DNA from: Burkholderia latens
GTDB lineage: Bacteria > Pseudomonadota > Gammaproteobacteria > Burkholderiales > Burkholderiaceae
Assembly (NCBI RefSeq): GCF_001718795.1
Contig: NZ_CP013438.1
Span: forward strand, 1,674,001-1,738,000
Reading direction: 5' to 3'
Length of the DNA stretch: 64,000 nucleotides
The position numbers and the translations under genes are program-made. Under the pieces are notes generated by a model, which worked only from the letters and a program-made list of their open reading frames with translations, was not told where the DNA came from and made no database searches. This document shows, piece by piece, positions 61,188-64,000 of the stretch. Numbering within the stretch: position 1 is the stretch's first letter; the number at the start of each line of letters is the position of its first letter.

Positions 61188-61438
61188 CGATTGGCCCTCC
61201 TGACACGAAACGCGCAAATTGTGGCACTCAACCGCCGGCGGTCCCGCACGTCTGCTGCACGTTGCCGACGGTATGCATCCCAATACGCGCGACGCTCGTA
61301 TTTGGCTCGGAAGCTCGCATCGAGCGTCGCCGGGCATCACAAGCAACTGGCGCGCGCAGATCGTTCAATCGGATGCATCCGACAATGCTATATTTGGCCC
61401 GACATTCACACCGTGGCGCGACGCGCCCTCCACAACGC

Positions 61439-62050
61439 ATGAGCGACACGCCGAGCGATTCCAGTGGCCTCGACCAGTCAACCCCTTCGCGGGATGCCGC
61501 TGTGGATGTCGCGCGCCGTGAGCATCTGAATCGGCTGATGGCTCGTGCAGCCGGCGGAGACCAGGCGGCTTTCGCGGAGTTATATCGGCTGAGCGCGTCG
61601 CGCGTGTTCGGGACGATCGTACGCATGCTTCACGATCACGGGGAAGCCGAGGATCTCCTCCAGGAGGTCTACACGATGGCGTGGCGACGCATCGATACGT
61701 TCGATCCGGCGCGCGGCGGCGCGATGACGTGGCTCATCACGCTGGCTCGCAACAGGACGATCGACCGTTTGCGGCAGCATCGCGACGCCCAGCTCGACGA
61801 CGAACAGGTGCTGGAGCTTCCCGACGAGAATCCGACGCCCGCCGCGCTGGCGGAGGCAACGCAGGAGCGCCGACGTCTCGAGCGCTGCCTGTCACAACTC
61901 GATCCGCAGCAGTGCCGCGCGGTGCGCGAGGCCTTTTTCAGCGGTGCGACCTACAGCGAGCTGGCAGCGCGGCTGCGCGTGCCCCTCGGAACAATGAAGA
62001 GCTGGATCCGGCGCAGCCTGATGCAGCTGAAGATATGCCTGGAGCAATGA
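61439..62050 (+). CDS. ECF-type RNA polymerase sigma factor
   Basis: A 203-residue ECF sigma factor. Region 2 lies at residues about 30-100 (GGDQAAFAELYRLSASRVFG, DLLQEVYTMAWRRIDTFDP), region 4 at about 140-195 (LDPQQCRAVREAFFSGATYS, ELAARLRVPLGTMKSWIRRS). It is SigK/RpoE-like. The TGA overlaps the ATG of the anti-sigma gene (ATGA), so the two are coupled. A promoter is likely in the 250 bases upstream. The first 25 residues are a non-conserved Ser/Asp-rich leader. Confidence 0.93.
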   Translation: MSDTPSDSSGLDQSTPSRDAAVDVARREHLNRLMARAAGGDQAAFAELYRLSASRVFGTIVRMLHDHGEAEDLLQEVYTMAWRRIDTFDPARGGAMTWLITLARNRTIDRLRQHRDAQLDDEQVLELPDENPTPAALAEATQERRRLERCLSQLDPQQCRAVREAFFSGATYSELAARLRVPLGTMKSWIRRSLMQLKICLEQ

Positions 62051-62781
62051 ATACGCCGGCCGATCACGATCCCGAATTGCGCTGCGCAGAATACGCCCTC
62101 GGCGTGCTCGACGCGGACGCACGCCGCGCGCTGGAGCAGTCCGCCGCTCGCGACCCGGCGTTGCAAGCCACGCTCGAGCGGTGGCAGCGCCGCTTCGCCC
62201 CGCTCGCGGACGACATCACGCCCGTCGACCCGCCCGCGCGAATCTGGACGCGAATTCAGCACGACCTTGGCTTCGCCGCGGCGCCGCTCGCTCGGGGCGC
62301 CGCGCCGGCCGGCGGGTGGTGGAACAGCGTGCGGCTTTGGCGCTGGGTCGGCATTGGAGCGAGCGCGGCGGCGCTTGGCCTGCTCGCGGTCAACGTGATC
62401 CGGGTGGACGAAGCACCGCCCCGCCCGACTGCCGAGGGCAGCAAGTACATGGCCGCTACGCTGGCACGCCCGGATGGCGTCGCGCAATGGACCGCCACGG
62501 TCGACCTGCGGCGCGCGCGGATGGTCGTGGTGCCCGCCAACACGCCGCCCGTTGCCGCGGATCGCTCCACCGAACTGTGGCTGATTCCGCCGAATGCGAA
62601 GCCGATCTCGCTCGGCGTATTCGCGTCGAATGCGCCGACTTCGATGCCGTTGCCGCAAGCGATCATCGCGCAACTCGATCCGCGGGCGGTGCTGGCAGTG
62701 TCGCTCGAGCCTCGCGGCGGCGCGCCGCACGGTCAACCTACCGGCCCGGTACTCGCGAGCGGCGCAATGCACGCCGCTTGA
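62047..62781 (+). CDS. Anti-sigma factor (RskA-like)
   Basis: A 244-residue membrane anti-sigma protein: an N-terminal cytosolic sigma-binding region (residues about 1-90, CAEYALGVLDADARRALEQS), one transmembrane helix (about 100-118, WVGIGASAAALGLLAVNVIR) and a periplasmic RskA-type domain (LARPDGVAQWTATVDLRRAR, ELWLIPPNAKPISLGVFASN). It should hold the coupled sigma factor until a cell-envelope signal triggers release by regulated proteolysis. The signal is not evident. Confidence 0.92.
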   Translation: MNTPADHDPELRCAEYALGVLDADARRALEQSAARDPALQATLERWQRRFAPLADDITPVDPPARIWTRIQHDLGFAAAPLARGAAPAGGWWNSVRLWRWVGIGASAAALGLLAVNVIRVDEAPPRPTAEGSKYMAATLARPDGVAQWTATVDLRRARMVVVPANTPPVAADRSTELWLIPPNAKPISLGVFASNAPTSMPLPQAIIAQLDPRAVLAVSLEPRGGAPHGQPTGPVLASGAMHAA

Positions 62782-63167
62782 CGGTCGGGACGCGCGCCGC
62801 GGACAAACCCTTCGCGCCGTCCCACCCAGTTCGTGCCTTCGCCATTTCGCGAAAAAGGCAGAAATCGGTCATACCACACAAGTCGACGCTCCCGCCTCGC
62901 CGCGGAAGGATGGATCCGTGAGCGTTGCGAGAAACAGTGTCTCGTGCAAAGCGCGAGAGGGGACTCGCATGTTCAATGAAGTTCGGCCGTGACGGGACTT
63001 CACTTCGACACAATCTATTTTTTTCCGCAGGCGGTCATTCCTTGCGCGTATCTTGGCGGATACGCTTGTCTTCGCAGCGACATCGCGCAGACCATTCGTC
63101 CGCTTTGGAGGCGCAACTGTGAGTGTCTCTTCCTGATCGGCGGCCGCTTTTCGACCCATACGTTCGT
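62782..63167. other. Low-GC gap between the anti-sigma gene and the immunity gene
   Basis: 386 bases with no supported gene. Base composition drops to near 50-55 percent GC, lower than in most of the window, which fits the start of a horizontally acquired toxin-immunity block. Confidence 0.45.
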
Positions 63168-63794
63168 TTAGGGCGCCTCACCCCAGGGGTCGTAAGAGTA
63201 GCTTTCATCGATTGGTACGAAGTCAATACCTTTCAACGCGCAGCGCTCCACCTCGGCCTTAAAGTCACGATTGCAAACCAGCTCCATTGTTTCGGTGCAC
63301 CTGAACAAAACAGCGGAACAATCTTCACGCGGAACAAACTGCTTTATCCAGCTGTACATTGGAGTTCCCGGGTATAGATTATTTTCAGCGATCTCCTTTG
63401 TTTCCAAATCGCGGTCTTCCAAATACTCTGACTTTTGGCGATCAAGCAGTGATTCGTGATCGCCCGGTAAAAATATGGAGTAAACTTTTTGGCTGACAGG
63501 CTTCGCGTCCCTGACAATGTTTATGGGAATTGCGCGATAACGAACCCCCATTCTGTCACATACACCCAGAAACTCCTTCGACACATAATTCGTTTGCGCG
63601 CCGTAGAAGTCAAAATCAATCTGGACCGACGGATCAGACAACGTGAAAACATAGTCGTGCTTTACTTCGATGCCAAATGGATCGGCCACATACATAGGCC
63701 ATTCCCATTCTCCGCGATTCAATTCACCGGACAGATACGGCGGGCAACCTGCCTCTCCGGCGCGATATTTAACGACGTAGAAACGTGCATTCAT
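63168..63794 (-). CDS. Immunity protein candidate (Imm43-like) of a polymorphic toxin system
   Basis: A 208-residue, low-GC, cysteine-containing protein that starts at ATG 63794 and overlaps the stop of the upstream toxin fragment (TAATG). Position and coupling are typical of an immunity gene. The pattern DFYGAQTNYVSKEFLGVCDR, then RYRAIPINI and ELVCNRDF with a final FVPIDESYSYDPW is reminiscent of the Imm43/DUF1629-type immunity proteins, but I cannot verify the family. It would neutralise the toxin encoded by the adjacent open frame. Confidence 0.72.
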   Translation of the reverse strand: MNARFYVVKYRAGEAGCPPYLSGELNRGEWEWPMYVADPFGIEVKHDYVFTLSDPSVQIDFDFYGAQTNYVSKEFLGVCDRMGVRYRAIPINIVRDAKPVSQKVYSIFLPGDHESLLDRQKSEYLEDRDLETKEIAENNLYPGTPMYSWIKQFVPREDCSAVLFRCTETMELVCNRDFKAEVERCALKGIDFVPIDESYSYDPWGEAP

Positions 63795-64000
63795 TAAAGT
63801 AACCTTCCCGTTATTGCATCAATCGCATATTTACCGGACTCCAAGCCCTCGCGCGCCATATTTTGAATGCGCCCTACACCAAGCGCAAGTTGCGTATCGC
63901 TGAGACGGCCGGCAAGGAATTGTTGGTTCAACTTCTTTAGCTCGGTTTCAATGGCCGCAGTGTACTGGCCATGGTTCGACCAGTGTCCGGGTAGCTCGAG
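63794..64000 (-). CDS. C-terminal end of a polymorphic toxin (truncated by window edge)
   Basis: The frame is open to the window end, and the last 68 residues are visible: LELPGHWSNHGQYTAAIETE, then LKKLNQQFLAGRLSDTQLAL and a helical end. His and Asn in GHWSNHGQYT resemble the C-terminal part of AHH/HNH-type nuclease toxins at the tip of RHS or similar large proteins. The start and delivery domain lie outside the window. Base composition is low GC, as for the immunity gene. Toxin identity is a suggestion only. Confidence 0.55.
   Translation of the reverse strand, partial: LELPGHWSNHGQYTAAIETELKKLNQQFLAGRLSDTQLALGVGRIQNMAREGLESGKYAIDAITGRLL

Noticed and set aside
1..64000. tRNA, rRNA and riboswitch genes
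   Set aside because: No cloverleaf-like or rRNA-like sequence was recognised on either strand by eye; this is not proof of absence.

Overview
The window reads as a high-GC Burkholderia replicon, most likely a secondary chromosome of a Burkholderia cepacia complex strain. Grounds (inference from protein families, no search was run): a PenA/PenB-type class A beta-lactamase divergent from an AmpR/PenR-type LysR regulator, a QseBC-like pair beside a YgiW-like OB-fold gene, an RstAB-like pair beside glutaminase, a PlpD-type phospholipase, and an AdiC/AdiA pair. No rRNA, tRNA, CRISPR array or complete insertion sequence was seen.

Layout. 1-7 kb: the tail of an SRPBCC protein, then a membrane/polyamine cluster. 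On the minus strand it holds DUF350, an SPFH-SHOCT protein, DUF4178, a 48-residue Gly/Ser-rich peptide and SpeD. Divergent from it are a membrane-anchored SpeE-like protein and an FAD oxidoreductase. 7-9 kb: cell-wall amidase, LprI-like protein, GNAT. 9-12.5 kb: a PuuB-PuuR-PuuA-like polyamine catabolism operon with a palindrome cluster at its promoter. 12.6-18.5 kb: DUF2945, DUF488, TauE, NnrU, TfoX-like, Ldh2-type dehydrogenase and an M20 peptidase. 19-23 kb: AdiC antiporter and a biodegradative arginine/lysine/ornithine decarboxylase. 23-31.6 kb: GlxA/FtrA-like regulator, rhodanese, a small membrane protein, P450, DUF2158, PEP-mutase-like protein, RpiR regulator, and YgiW-QseB-QseC-like genes.

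31.6-35.2 kb is the most unusual part. Eight copies of a 65-bp element, all in the same orientation and of identical length, lie between and around a 66-residue membrane protein gene and the beta-lactamase/regulator pair. Each copy has an invariant TGTTGGCAA core flanked by inverted arms that resemble DnaA boxes. I cannot assign them to a known family.

35.3-51 kb: small helical protein, glycogen-debranching-like enzyme, a 1869-residue autotransporter with 561-bp internal repeats, an extra MreB-like protein, PlpD-like phospholipase, RstAB-like system and glutaminase.

51.2-64 kb looks accessory. It has lower GC, an IS transposase remnant, and several small regulator-enzyme modules with clear palindromic operators: two HD-domain paralogues flanking an AraC-type regulator, a beta-carbonic-anhydrase-like protein, MarR/NmrA, and TetR/zinc-type dehydrogenase. 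A choloylglycine-hydrolase-like enzyme and an ECF sigma/anti-sigma pair follow. The right edge holds an immunity-protein candidate and the 3' end of what looks like a polymorphic toxin. Three polyamine modules (SpeD/SpeE, Puu-like, AdiA/AdiC) lie within 23 kb, so polyamine synthesis, export and breakdown are a theme of the left half.
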